From JBBSEZ01 sp038239195 (GTDB lineage: Bacteria; Planctomycetota; Planctomycetia; Gemmatales; Gemmataceae), in NCBI GenBank assembly GCA_038239195.1, contig JBBSEZ010000002.1:14369-78368 (forward strand): a stretch of DNA of 64,000 bases. The letters are read 5' to 3'. The translations under genes and the position numbers were made by a program. Position 1 is the first letter of the stretch. The number at the start of each line of letters is the position of its first letter. Of this stretch, positions 32,571 through 41,134 are shown piece by piece. The notes beneath the pieces are model-generated. The model was not told the DNA's origin and did no database searches. It saw nothing but the letters and a program-made list of their open reading frames with translations.

Positions 32571-34880
32571 TCACGCATTCTCCAGGCTGGCAAGCAATTG
32601 CTTGAAATCGTGGCGGCCGCGGAGCGGTTTGAGGTCGGGGTCTGTTAAGAACAACTCCAGTGTCCGGTGGCCAGCCTTCACCGCCCGACGCAAGCAGGTA
32701 ATAGCCTCGGCAGGGCGACCGAGCCGGGCGTGGTAGCAGCCCATGTTATACAGCATGACGCCGCTCATCTCGCTGGCGAGCAGCACGCGGTCCGCCGTTT
32801 GGAGCATTCGTAGCGCCGTCTCGTTCTGCCCTAGTTTCGAGGCTGCGAAGGAAGCCTTTTGGTAGTGCCTTGCCTTGACGACGCCGAGCTTGAACGCCCC
32901 CGTGTACCCCTTCAGGGCAGCGTCGTAGTTCTCAAGATTGTAGTGCCACTCGGCGTAGAAGAGCCGTGCCAGTTGGTAGTCCGGGAACGCCTTCATCAGT
33001 TCCATAAGCTCTGTTGCCGCGTGGTCCGAGCCCGCGGTCGCCGCTGCGGCAATGCGCCTGAGCTTCTCACGAGGGCCTACCTTCTCGATGTCCCAAAACA
33101 CGTCGCGGGCCTGTGGCCGCGTCACCCACCACAGTACCCCGGTGAGCAACCCCAGCGCGGCCGTCCACGCTAGCGGAGGGACCACGTCGAACACGAGGCG
33201 CGCCGTGGCGAGATAAAGGCTGAACCCTTGCTGCTTCTGGGCCTCGAAGTCCAGGCCGAAGTGCTTCAGGACGGAGGACAACCCGGGCAGCAGGAAGGTC
33301 ACTGCCCCGGACAGGGCCACCCAGGTCCGCTTCACCACCCTCACGTCAAGCTTCACCTCGGCCAGGGAGGCGTGGTCCTGGCGGATCGACAAGACCGCCC
33401 CATCCACCCGGCCAATTACGCGAGGGACCACGCGGAAGGTAAGCGTCAAATCACCTTGGCCGAGCCTCGCCACCACCTTCGGAGGGTGACAGTCGCAGCC
33501 GGGCAGGATCGGTTCGATCTCGATGGGAGATTCCTTATCGACGTGGAATGGTCGGCTGGTGCGTTGGTCCGTGTCCTTCTTGCTGACCTTCTCGACCATC
33601 TGTCGCGTGATGAGGACCAGAAGAGGATACATCCGCTCGGGATTCATTTTGCTGTAATAGCGAACCGTGGCCCTTCGCGCGACCACCTGCTTCTCCTTGG
33701 CACGAGGGCTCGGGCCCTCTTTTTTCAAGGGAGCGTTCGCGGGCTCCTCTTCCTCCTCCTCGTCTAGGTCGCGCTCCGGCTCCCTCTCAAGGTCGAGATC
33801 GAGGTCGGCCTCGTCCTCTGACGGTGGCGGCTTGGCCTTGGTCTTGGTCTTGCGCGGCTTGGCGACCGTTGCGGCGGCGTCGTCGGCGTCCTCGTCGATC
33901 GTCACGACCTGACTGCCGCTGACGTCCTCTTCCTCTAGCGACAGGTCGAAGTCCGAGCCCTCACTGTCGGCCTCGTCGAGCGCGACCGCCTCCGAGCCCG
34001 ACTCCTCGTCGAGGCCCGGCAGGTCGATGTTGGTCTCTTCGAAGGCGTCCTTGCCCCCCTCGGCCCCATCGAGGCCGCCGGAGAGCTCGCCCTCGGCGTC
34101 GAGCGTCAACTCGAACTCGCTGTCGCTGCCCACCTCAGTAGCGCTATCGCCCTCGGCTTGAGCCGGGGGCGCCGCGACTGGTGGGGAGCACAGCAGATCC
34201 AGTTCGACGGGCTGCTCGGTGATAGGGAGCTGAAAGCGAACCCGTCCCTCGGGAGGTAAGGGTAACCCAAAGTAGGCTAGATGCCAGTCCTGATCCTCGG
34301 CGGGCAACCCCAGCCGCGCGAGCAGCTGGTGGACAAGTTCGCCGATCCTCTCATCCGGCGAGACGTTCTCCAAGGTGAGCACCGTGCCGGGGAGGGACTC
34401 GACCCTGACTGCCAGCCGGCATTGGTTGGGGCTCGGCGGGGCCTGATCTGTTGCGAACGCCCCCCCAAGCCGCGTCCACACCTCCGCAGTATGAGCCGAG
34501 TCGGGTAGCCGATTCCAGGCCTGGCTCGCAACGAGGAGGACGCCAGCACCGCTCAGGTTGTTGTACTGCCGCTCGACCTCGTGGATGTCCTCGTTCACCT
34601 CGCGGACGGTGGTCAAGTCCACGAGGAAGTAATTTGGGTAGCGCTGCTTCTGTGCATCGTCGTTGGGCACGAGTCCGCTTGCGGCCCGTGCAGTGAACAC
34701 GATCCGCATGCGATGGGTGAACAAGAGCGGTTCGCCGGGCGCCAACCCGTCTTGAGCAATGCGACCAGCTGTCACCCGAAACTTGCCAGGCAGCTCACCG
34801 CACCGTAGGTCGTCGATGAAGAAACGGCGCACGTCGTTGAGCGTGTCGAACTCCATCGTGCTGAGCTTAACGATTCGCAT
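32571..34880 (-). CDS. Large multidomain protein of unknown function (ubiquitin-like, acidic linker, TM, TPR)
   Basis: 769 residues, not assignable to a known family. Order of parts: residues 1-150, a beta-rich domain (L-L-F-T-H-R-M-R-I-V-F-T-A-R then Y-F-L-V-D-L-T-T-V-R-E); 150-240, a region with E-R-I-G-E-L-V-H-Q-L-L-A-R-L-G-L and W-H-L-A-Y-F-G-L-P-L-P-P that resembles a ubiquitin-like fold; 240-390, very acidic linker (runs of Asp/Glu) with a basic K-P-R-K-T-K-T-K-A-K island; 405-535, a second beta domain (V-R-Y-Y-S-K-M-N-P-E-R-M-Y-P-L-L); 535-620, two hydrophobic membrane-like segments; 620-769, TPR-like helices with Y-N-M-G-C-Y-H-A-R-L-G-R-P-A-E-A. ATG 34880; no Shine-Dalgarno. Lies upstream of the antitoxin/nucleotidyltransferase pair on the same strand. 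Confidence 0.65.
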   Translation of the reverse strand: MRIVKLSTMEFDTLNDVRRFFIDDLRCGELPGKFRVTAGRIAQDGLAPGEPLLFTHRMRIVFTARAASGLVPNDDAQKQRYPNYFLVDLTTVREVNEDIHEVERQYNNLSGAGVLLVASQAWNRLPDSAHTAEVWTRLGGAFATDQAPPSPNQCRLAVRVESLPGTVLTLENVSPDERIGELVHQLLARLGLPAEDQDWHLAYFGLPLPPEGRVRFQLPITEQPVELDLLCSPPVAAPPAQAEGDSATEVGSDSEFELTLDAEGELSGGLDGAEGGKDAFEETNIDLPGLDEESGSEAVALDEADSEGSDFDLSLEEEDVSGSQVVTIDEDADDAAATVAKPRKTKTKAKPPPSEDEADLDLDLEREPERDLDEEEEEEPANAPLKKEGPSPRAKEKQVVARRATVRYYSKMNPERMYPLLVLITRQMVEKVSKKDTDQRTSRPFHVDKESPIEIEPILPGCDCHPPKVVARLGQGDLTLTFRVVPRVIGRVDGAVLSIRQDHASLAEVKLDVRVVKRTWVALSGAVTFLLPGLSSVLKHFGLDFEAQKQQGFSLYLATARLVFDVVPPLAWTAALGLLTGVLWWVTRPQARDVFWDIEKVGPREKLRRIAAAATAGSDHAATELMELMKAFPDYQLARLFYAEWHYNLENYDAALKGYTGAFKLGVVKARHYQKASFAASKLGQNETALRMLQTADRVLLASEMSGVMLYNMGCYHARLGRPAEAITCLRRAVKAGHRTLELFLTDPDLKPLRGRHDFKQLLASLENA

Positions 34881-34965
34881 GATCGTACAGCGCGGTTATG
34901 CGCTGCCTGACGAACGGGACTCGGCGGTCGCCTTGGCAGGCAGCGGCAGGTCCGGCAGCCCCGCC

Positions 34966-35443
34966 TCACCTCAACGCAGCGGACAGGGCCGCTTGCAGTC
35001 TCAGGACTTCGGCATCGCGGATCATCCACGAGCAGTTACTCCAGACGCACTGCAAGCGCCACCCCCCGACGCTCCAGAATCGTGTGTCGCCAGAGCCGGC
35101 GAATCCGGGCGGAGATCGCGGCCTGGAGCTCATCCGACTTTTCGTCCGGGCAGGATGCCTTGCGCCACCGCGCGAAGGCGTCGGCGACGATGTCGTGCAT
35201 CGCTTCGCCGAAGGAGACGGCGCTAACCAGAGCGCGGGCGCCCTTGGCGAGCAGCGCCCCACCCACGCAGGGGAACAAGACGCGAAAACCGGGCGTGTCA
35301 GCGCCCCCCGGTCCGTGCCGGCGTCGGCAGCAGACCACGGAGAGTTCTACGGCGCGCCTACGGCCCGAGCAACTGCCTCTCGGGTGCGATGCACAGATGC
35401 TCAGACAGGCCTTGGAGCGCCCAGGATCGAGCGCTATCCGCAC
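34966..35443 (-). pseudogene. Frameshifted remnant ending in a Vsr/MTES_1575-like endonuclease tail
   Basis: On the minus strand one frame reads R-L-W-R-H-T-I-L-E-R-R-G and stops shortly after at 35036. Removing one G from the six-G run near 35064-35069 switches to a second frame that continues G-W-R-L-Q-C-V-W-S-N-C-S-W-M-I-R-D-A-E and L-R-L-Q-A-A-L-S-A-A-L-R to a stop at 34966. The 'L-E-x-x-G-W-R-x-x-x-V-W-S-x-x-W ... R-L-x-A-A-L' pattern is the end of the restriction-endonuclease-like MTES_1575/Vsr domain found at the C-terminus of some helicases and defence proteins. The upstream half (F-G-E-A-M-H-D-I-V-A-D-A-F) is unassigned and may be part of the same gene. Either a decayed gene or a sequencing error. 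Confidence 0.4.
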
Positions 35444-35635
35444 GTCGCCCGCTGGTGCAGCCAGTACGGCCGGATCGAGCTGGGCTACGAGTGGCAGGAC
35501 AAGCTATACGCGCGAGCCATCCACGAGGGCGGGCTTGCCTGGGGCGGCGAGGGACCGTATCCCACCATCGACGCCGCTCTTCGTGCCCTGGACGAGGGCA
35601 TCGAGGACTTCATGGAGAAGAACGGCTGGGAATAG
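35384..35635 (+). CDS. Small hypothetical protein
   Basis: 83 residues from GTG 35384. The last 65 residues look like a true small domain: R-Y-P-H-V-A-R-W-C-S-Q-Y-G-R-I-E-L-G-Y, then A-I-H-E-G-G-L-A-W-G-G-E-G-P-Y-P-T-I-D-A-A-L-R-A-L-D-E-G-I. Similar short proteins occur as singletons in planctomycete accessory regions; no function known. The start is poorly defined because the open frame continues upstream without an obvious ribosome site and overlaps the antisense remnant; the 5' part could have been lost. 24 nt upstream of the next gene. Confidence 0.45.
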   Translation: MRCTDAQTGLGAPRIERYPHVARWCSQYGRIELGYEWQDKLYARAIHEGGLAWGGEGPYPTIDAALRALDEGIEDFMEKNGWE

Positions 35636-35659
35636 CTGACACGACTGGGAGATGATGCC

Positions 35660-36079
35660 GTGGCGAAAAAGCGACCGAAGCAGGGGGCCTGGTTGCCCTC
35701 CTCCCGAATATCGCACCCGGCGGCGGACGCGGCCGTCAAGGCCCAGGCCGATGCGAAGGCCAGGAAGTTCGTCGAGGAGGTCCTCAAGCCCCGGTTCGTC
35801 GAGCCGCCGCCGGAGGAGCCCCGCTTCAACTACGTCACCGACGTCGCGCTGAAGTGGCACGGCTCGACGCTGTTCTTCGTCAAGGTCTACGCCTGCCCCG
35901 GCCCCAACGCCCTGGCGCCGAGCTTCGAAGATCGGTTCGCCCGAATGACGCACGCCGGCGGGGGCAGGTTCGACTTGTCGTTCGTGCGGCACACGGGGCA
36001 GTGGGTCGAGTTGTATCAGGGGCAAACGGTCGAGGAGTGCCTGGAGTCGATCGAGAACGATCCGTGGTTCCAGGCATGA
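35660..36079 (+). CDS. Hypothetical protein
   Basis: 139 residues with a basic N-terminus (A-K-K-R-P-K-Q) and no signal or membrane segment. Recognisable blocks are F-N-Y-V-T-D-V-A-L-K-W-H-G-S-T-L-F-F, the R-F-A-R-M-T-H-A-G-G-G-R-F-D-L-S-F loop and R-H-T-G-Q-W-V-E-L-Y, closing with E-E-C-L-E-S-I-E-N-D-P-W-F. I do not recognise the family; the closing Trp/Phe pattern resembles small planctomycete proteins next to accessory genes. GTG 35660 has GGGAG 10 nt upstream. Confidence 0.5.
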   Translation: MAKKRPKQGAWLPSSRISHPAADAAVKAQADAKARKFVEEVLKPRFVEPPPEEPRFNYVTDVALKWHGSTLFFVKVYACPGPNALAPSFEDRFARMTHAGGGRFDLSFVRHTGQWVELYQGQTVEECLESIENDPWFQA

Positions 36080-36186
36080 AGGCATGACGAACGCGATCTT
36101 GCTCGGCGGGGCGCAGGACCTGTCCGCGCCGGTCGGGAAGCTCGCGTCTCGAAAGCCGAGTACCTGCGCCAGACGACGCGACACCC

Positions 36187-36489
36187 TCACCTCAACATCG
36201 GCGCGTGCGACACCTCCACGCCCGACAGCCCCTCTGGAAGCCCGTCTTCCCCCGCCGCCAGCTCGCTCTGCTCCACCTCGCGCACGTGCCCGGGAAACGC
36301 CGCCTGTAGCCGCTCGACGAGCAGCCCCACGTCCTCGGCGGGCCCGCGCACCATCAGCCCTACGCGCCCGTCGGGCATGTTCCATACCTGCCCCACCAGC
36401 GTCGGCAGTCGGAGCGCCAGGTGCCGGCAGGTCGCCCGGAAGCCCACGCCCTGCACCTGCCCCGCGAAGTAGATCTGGTAGGTCGGCAT
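36187..36489 (-). CDS. acyP: Acylphosphatase
   Basis: 100 residues. Hydrolyses acyl phosphates. The first signature G-Q-V-Q-G-V-G-F-R carries the catalytic Arg that binds phosphate; the second signature G-x-V-x-N-x-x-D-G-x-V is present as Q-V-W-N-M-P-D-G-R-V with the catalytic Asn, followed by V-R-G-P-A-E-D-V-G-L-L-V-E-R-L. Start ATG 36489 is preceded by GAGGAGGG, better than the upstream GTG. Monocistronic, convergent with the hypothetical gene at 35660. Confidence 0.9.
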   Translation of the reverse strand: MPTYQIYFAGQVQGVGFRATCRHLALRLPTLVGQVWNMPDGRVGLMVRGPAEDVGLLVERLQAAFPGHVREVEQSELAAGEDGLPEGLSGVEVSHAPMLR

Positions 36490-36544
36490 CGCCCGCCCTC
36501 CTCTGTCTCCCCTCGCCATGGCCTGCCGTCGAGGCGAGCCGCCG

Positions 36545-36730
36545 TCAGAGCACCTCGACCAACGGCCTGCCCTCGGGCATCAGATAGAAGGGCCTGCCTC
36601 CCCATCGAGCCCCTCCCGGGCCGCCGATCTTCGCCGGCCTCCCTCTCTCGCGGTTGCCCAGCACGAGCGCCTCGCCAAGCAGGCTGCGGTCGTGGGGCGC
36701 CCGAGACCAGCTGCACAGGATCGCCGCGAA
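36545..36730 (-). pseudogene. Fragment of a DUF1501 gene (3' end)
   Basis: Minus-strand frame with no start reads P-H-D-R-S-L-L-G-E-A-L-V-L-G-N-R-E-R-G-R then G-R-P-F-Y-L-M-P-E-G-R-P-L-V-E-V-L-stop at 36545. The intact DUF1501 protein at 37999-39420 has H-D-R-G-L-L-G-E-T-L-V and ends G-R-P-F-H-L-M-P-E-G-R-P-L-L-E-L-L, so this is a divergent remnant with an internal deletion of roughly 60 codons. Not expected to be functional. Confidence 0.55.
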
Positions 36731-36808
36731 CTGACGGCGTAGGCCGAGAATCGAAACGCCGCTTGCCGTTCCAGAAACGCTGCCTGGCGTGCGGCGTTTG
36801 CCGGCAAA

Positions 36809-37747
36809 TCAGTGGCCGCGGCCGGGCCCTTTCGGCAGCCGAACGTCCCAGGCCAGGCCCAGGCGCGACATCACCCAGATGACGTACCATGTCGCGTCCA
36901 CTTGCCACCAGAGCAGCCCATGTCGCGCCGAATAGGGGAACGCATGATGGTTGTTGTGCCAGCCTTCTCCTCCCGCCAGCGTGCCGACGAGGAGGCTGTT
37001 CCGACTCCCATCTCCCGTCGCGTGGTCCTGCGTCCCCCAGACGTGGCCCATCGAGTTGACCAGATAGGTCAGGTGCTGGACGACGAAATGCCGGTACAGG
37101 CCGCCCCACAGGAAGCCCATGAGCGCACCTTCCCACGTCCCCAAAGCGGCACCGCAGGCCAGGGCGGGAAGAAGCAAGCCGAGCAAGTACCAGAAAAATG
37201 CGTAGCGGTCGATCCAGACGAGGTCGGTACGACGCAGCAGGTCCCGGACTTCGCGAGGATCGTAGGTGTAACGGTGGTGGATCTGCCAGCCGGCGTGCGA
37301 GAACCAGAGCCCAAACAGCCGCGGGGAATGGGGGTCGCCGAGCCGATCGCTGTGGCGGTGGTGTTGGCGATGCACACAAACCCAGAACAACAGCGACGCC
37401 TGCCCGGCCATGCAGCCAAGGATCGCCAGGAGCCAGGCGACCGGCGCATGCGTTTTGAAGGAGTGATGGACGAACAAACGATGGAAGCCGAGCGTGACGG
37501 CGAGGCCGGTCGCCGCGCCCATGAAAAGGGTGGCGAGATGGATCTCCAGGGGCATGCCGTTGCGAAAAGCGAGCGCGATGGCTGCGATAAATCCGAGGAA
37601 AGGAATCACGTGATTGGGCACGCCCCAGTACCAGGCGAAGCCTATCGCTCGCGAGGGCAATGACTCGCTCGCGTCGAAAGAGGGCAGCGAGGGGGCGGGA
37701 TCGTTACCGTCGGCGGAGAACGTTTCCGAAGGTGCTTCGAGGGACAT
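36809..37747 (-). CDS. Membrane fatty acid desaturase (delta-9 type)
   Basis: 312 residues. Introduces a double bond in acyl chains through a di-iron centre. Three histidine boxes are intact: H-R-L-F-V-H-H (H-x4-H), H-R-Q-H-H-R-H (H-x2-HH) and W-H-N-N-H-H (H-x2-HH), with hydrophobic pairs of helices before box 1 and between boxes 2 and 3. This is the acyl-CoA delta-9 desaturase branch. The N-terminal 32 residues are polar and disordered-looking. ATG 37747; no Shine-Dalgarno visible. Divergent region of about 250 nt separates it from the DUF1501 gene end. Confidence 0.9.
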   Translation of the reverse strand: MSLEAPSETFSADGNDPAPSLPSFDASESLPSRAIGFAWYWGVPNHVIPFLGFIAAIALAFRNGMPLEIHLATLFMGAATGLAVTLGFHRLFVHHSFKTHAPVAWLLAILGCMAGQASLLFWVCVHRQHHRHSDRLGDPHSPRLFGLWFSHAGWQIHHRYTYDPREVRDLLRRTDLVWIDRYAFFWYLLGLLLPALACGAALGTWEGALMGFLWGGLYRHFVVQHLTYLVNSMGHVWGTQDHATGDGSRNSLLVGTLAGGEGWHNNHHAFPYSARHGLLWWQVDATWYVIWVMSRLGLAWDVRLPKGPGRGH

Positions 37748-37998
37748 TTGTAGGCTCGCGAGGATTGCAGTACATCACACCGAGGACGCATTCAGAGGCT
37801 AACCATTCCCGATGGCCTCTGGGGCCGAATTTCTGCGAAACCAGGCGAAAGGGGACAGAAGCGTGGGGCCAATTGCTGGTTTTCGCCGGGAAACCTCACC
37901 GATAGCCTCGAAGTTGCAAACCTCGCGCCAAGCAGGAGGGCCGGGACGTCGGCATCGGCCCCTCCTCGACGTCTCCTCCCCCTCGCCGCAGCCCGCCA

Positions 37999-39420
37999 TC
38001 ATAACAGTTCGAGCAGCGGCCTGCCCTCGGGCATCAGGTGGAACGGCCTGCCCTCCCGGTCGAGCGCCTCCAGGTCGGCGATGCCCATCGCGTGGTAGAG
38101 CGTGCGGGCGACGTCCTCCGGCCCCACGGGCTTGTCGGCAGGGTAGGCCCCCACCTTGTCCGAGCTGCCGTACGTCTGGCCGCCCCTCACCCCGCCGCCC
38201 GCCAGCAGGACCGACATGCAGTGCGTCCAGTGATCGCGCCCCGCCCCGCGCGGGCCCCCCGAACGCGGGTCGCCGATCCTCGGCTGCCTTCCCATCTCGC
38301 TGTTGACCATCACGAGCGTCTCACCAAGGAGGCCGCGGTCGTGGAGGTCCGCCAGCAGCGCGGAGAAGCAGCGATCGAATTCGGGGAGGAGCGCCTCGCG
38401 CAGGCAGGTGAAGTTGCTGCCGTGCGTGTCCCACCCGCCACCGCTCTTGCACAGGCCCTCGAGCTTCGCGTCCTCCTTCCAGAAGACGGTCACGAACGGC
38501 ACGCCCGCCTCGACCAGGCGCCGGGCCATCAGCAGGCTCGTCCCGTTGACCGTGTGCCCATAGCGCTCGCGGACGGCCAACGGCTCGCGGCCCAGGTCGA
38601 AGGCGCCGCGCCGGCGGGCGCCCCCGAGGAGGGCGAACGCCTTCTCCTGCTGCCGGCTCAGCACGTGCTCGGGCCCGCGGGCGTCGGCGTTGCGAGCGGC
38701 GCGGTCGAGGGCACTCAGCAGCGCGCGCCGGTCGGCCAGGCGGCGCGGGCCTACGTTGCCCTGGAGCGTGAGGGCGGGCAGGACGAAATCGAGGGGCCGA
38801 TCGCGGTTGGCGAGAAGGTAGGTGGCGTCGTGTTCGAGGCCGAGGCGGGCGGCGAACTGACCGGGCCGGGTGTAGGCGGGGAAGCCCGGCTTCTGCGGCA
38901 GCGTCAAAAGGGAGGGCAAATAGGGGTGGGCCGGGCGCTTGGCGGCGACGACGGAGCCGAGGAACGGCCAGTCGGTCGGCAACGGCTTGCGGTTGTTGAG
39001 CAGCTGGCGGAAGGTCGGGTCGGGCGCATGGCCGGTGAGGTTGTAATAGTAGCCGGCGTGATGGTCGCCGGTGCCGCGGTTGGAATGGCCCAGGGATCGA
39101 ACGACGGCGAGGTGATGGGCCTGCCGCGCGGTGAGCGGGAGGTGCTCGCACAGGCGAACGCCGGGGGCCGAGGTGGCGACAGGCCGAAAGGGCCCCCGGA
39201 ACCCAGTGGGGGCATCGGGCTTCATGTCCCAGGTGTCCACGTGCGAGGCGCCGCCGCTGAGCCAGATCAGGATCGTCGAACGGGCGGGCGGCCGGCGCGT
39301 CGGGGCCGGCGCGGCGCGCACGAGGCCCCGCAGGTCGAGCCCGGCAAAGCCGAGCCCGCCGGCCACGAGAAAGGCTCGACGACTGAGAGCGCCCTGAATC
39401 GGCCCGTGGTCCGGATGCAT
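37999..39420 (-). CDS. DUF1501 family protein with twin-arginine signal
   Basis: 473 residues. Starts with a Tat motif (S-R-R-A-F-L-V-A-G-G-L-G). The body follows the sulfatase/alkaline-phosphatase-like DUF1501 pattern: I-L-I-W-L-S-G-G-A-S-H-V-D-T-W-D-M-K-P, D-H-H-A-G-Y-Y-Y, G-G-W-D-T-H-G-S-N-F, V-M-V-N-S-E-M-G-R-Q-P and D-H-W-T-H-C-M-S-V-L-L-A-G-G-G-V-R-G-G. Exported in folded form to the periplasm; function unknown, though in planctomycetes it is usually encoded next to a DUF1549/DUF1553 cytochrome-like gene, which is absent here. A decayed paralogue lies at 36545. Confidence 0.85.
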   Translation of the reverse strand: MHPDHGPIQGALSRRAFLVAGGLGFAGLDLRGLVRAAPAPTRRPPARSTILIWLSGGASHVDTWDMKPDAPTGFRGPFRPVATSAPGVRLCEHLPLTARQAHHLAVVRSLGHSNRGTGDHHAGYYYNLTGHAPDPTFRQLLNNRKPLPTDWPFLGSVVAAKRPAHPYLPSLLTLPQKPGFPAYTRPGQFAARLGLEHDATYLLANRDRPLDFVLPALTLQGNVGPRRLADRRALLSALDRAARNADARGPEHVLSRQQEKAFALLGGARRRGAFDLGREPLAVRERYGHTVNGTSLLMARRLVEAGVPFVTVFWKEDAKLEGLCKSGGGWDTHGSNFTCLREALLPEFDRCFSALLADLHDRGLLGETLVMVNSEMGRQPRIGDPRSGGPRGAGRDHWTHCMSVLLAGGGVRGGQTYGSSDKVGAYPADKPVGPEDVARTLYHAMGIADLEALDREGRPFHLMPEGRPLLELL

Positions 39421-39502
39421 GGTGCCTGCCCCTGTGTGTGTATGGGGCGATTCTCGCCTGCGGGAAGGGGGCCGTCAAGGCCCGTGCGGAGGGCAGTAAG
39501 GT

Positions 39503-39597
39503 AAGCGGCAGGAGTTGGTTTGCTGTAGGACGGCTCTCCTGAGCTGTCCGGACGGCTCCGGAGAGCCGTCCTACGGGGAGTCTTTTTCCGGCCGGTC
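39503..39597. repeat. Dispersed palindromic element, family A (copy 3)
   Basis: 95 bp, AAGCGGCAGGAGTTGG... to ...TTTTTCCGGCCGGTC, with inner arms CTGTAGGACGGCTCTCC and GGAGAGCCGTCCTACGG around TCCGGA. Same orientation as copies 2 and 4. Located in the gap between the DUF1501 start and the helicase stop, without entering either. Confidence 0.75.
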
Positions 39598-39660
39598 ACC
39601 TGAAGGGAAACGCCCACGACGGGAAGGCCGCGGGCTCGGGAGACAGCGAAACGAGGGCGA

Positions 39661-40920
39661 TCAGGGCCGTTTGCTGTAGCGCTTGGTGCGCCGGCCGAAA
39701 ACGGGGGTGGCGGGCTTGAAGGCCTCCGGTTTCTCGGGCCTGGCGCGGGGGACGTAGGACTCGAAGCCCTCGATGCGGTCCTCGGGAATTTCCTTGTTGA
39801 TGTAGGCCTCGATGTCGGTGAGCTGCTGGCCCTGTTCGGGGGTGGCGAAGGCGATGGCGATGCCGTCGGCCCCGATGCGGCCGGTCCGGCCGATGCGATG
39901 CACGTAGTTCTCGGTGTCGATGGGCAGGTCGTAGTTGATGACGTGGGAGATGTTGCGCACGTCGATGCCGCGGCCGACGACGTCGGTGGCGACGAGAAAC
40001 AGGATCTTGCCGTCGCGGAAGCCCTTCATGATGCGGTTGCGCATCGGCTGAGGCAGGTCGCCGTGCATCGCCGCGACGCGCTGGCGGTGCTGGCGGAGCA
40101 GGCGATAGAGGTCCTCGACCCAGCGCTTGCGCTCGCAGAAGATGATGCACTGGCGCGGCTCGTCGCGGTCGAGCACGCGCAGGAGCAGGTCGAACTTGCG
40201 GTCCTCATCGACGGTGAAGTACGACTGGCGGATGTTCTCGACGGTGATCTTCGCCGGCGAAAGGTTGATGTTGAGCGGATCGACCATGTAGCGCTGCGCC
40301 AGCCGCAGCACGGGCGGCGGCAGCGTGGCCGACAGCAGGAGCGTCTGGCGCTTGGTGGGGCAGCGCCGCAGGATGCGCTCGATGTCGGGCCGGAAACCGA
40401 TGTCGAGCATGCGGTCGGCCTCGTCGAGGACGACGTAGCGCACGTGGTCGAACGATAGGGTGCCGCGCGACAGATGATCGAGGACGCGCCCGGGGGTGCC
40501 GACGACAATGTGGCAGCCCTGGCGCAACAGCGTGAGTTGCTGGCGGAAGCGCTGCCCGCCGTAGATCGGGACGGTGTGGCAGTTGGGAGACGGCGCCAGC
40601 TTGGACGCCTCCTCGGCGACCTGCACGACGAGCTCGCGGGTCGGGGCGAGCACGATCGCCTGGGGCCCGGGGCCGGTGTGGTCCTCGCGCCAGGCGTTCA
40701 GGAACGGCAGCAGGAAGGCGGCGGTTTTGCCGGTCCCGGTCTGGGCCTGGCCGATGACGTCGCGGCCGGTGAGGGCCTCGGGGATGAAGGCGGCCTGAAT
40801 GGGGGTGGGCTCGCGGTAGCCGATCCGCTCGAGAGCGGCCAGCAGTTCGGGGGTGAGTGACAAGGTGTGGAAACTACTGGGAGTTTCCACGAGCTGTTCG
40901 GTCGTCAAACAGACCTCCAT
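39661..40920 (-). CDS. DEAD-box ATP-dependent RNA helicase
   Basis: 419 residues with all motifs: Q-motif (F-x-x-L...P-T-P-I-Q), I A-Q-T-G-T-G-K-T, Ia P-T-R-E-L, GG, Ib T-P-G-R-V, II D-E-A-D, III S-A-T, IV I-I-F-C-E, V T-D-V-V-G-R-G-I-D and VI H-R-I-G-R-T-G-R. RhlE/CshA-like; works in ribosome assembly or mRNA turnover. The short C-terminal tail is basic (R-R-T-K-R-Y-S-K-R). Start uncertain: ATG 40920 gives a short N-terminal leader before the Q-motif; a GTG at 40971 would add 17 Lys-rich residues. Neither has a Shine-Dalgarno. Confidence 0.9.
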   Translation of the reverse strand: MEVCLTTEQLVETPSSFHTLSLTPELLAALERIGYREPTPIQAAFIPEALTGRDVIGQAQTGTGKTAAFLLPFLNAWREDHTGPGPQAIVLAPTRELVVQVAEEASKLAPSPNCHTVPIYGGQRFRQQLTLLRQGCHIVVGTPGRVLDHLSRGTLSFDHVRYVVLDEADRMLDIGFRPDIERILRRCPTKRQTLLLSATLPPPVLRLAQRYMVDPLNINLSPAKITVENIRQSYFTVDEDRKFDLLLRVLDRDEPRQCIIFCERKRWVEDLYRLLRQHRQRVAAMHGDLPQPMRNRIMKGFRDGKILFLVATDVVGRGIDVRNISHVINYDLPIDTENYVHRIGRTGRIGADGIAIAFATPEQGQQLTDIEAYINKEIPEDRIEGFESYVPRARPEKPEAFKPATPVFGRRTKRYSKRP

Positions 40921-41134
40921 TACACGACAGACGTTGTCGCGCGGACATGCGAAGGATTTTTTCTTCTCCACCCGTTAGTTTAAGGCCGCGCCGGAATCCT
41001 GTCCAGTGCCGTTCGAGCGCGCTCGCATCGAACGCGCCGCGAAGGGGCCGGCCGTAACGATGCTCCGCGTCCCTACGCTTTCCGCGATCGGGCCGTACAA
41101 TACCGCCAATTCGCGCCTCCTGCCGGAGACAACC

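Noticed and set aside
36084..36587. Plus-strand frame after the hypothetical gene at 35660
   Set aside because: It is the antisense of the acylphosphatase gene after the first 30 codons.
36360..37379. Minus-strand frame overlapping acylphosphatase and desaturase
   Set aside because: Out of frame with both recognised genes; Arg/Pro-rich shadow.
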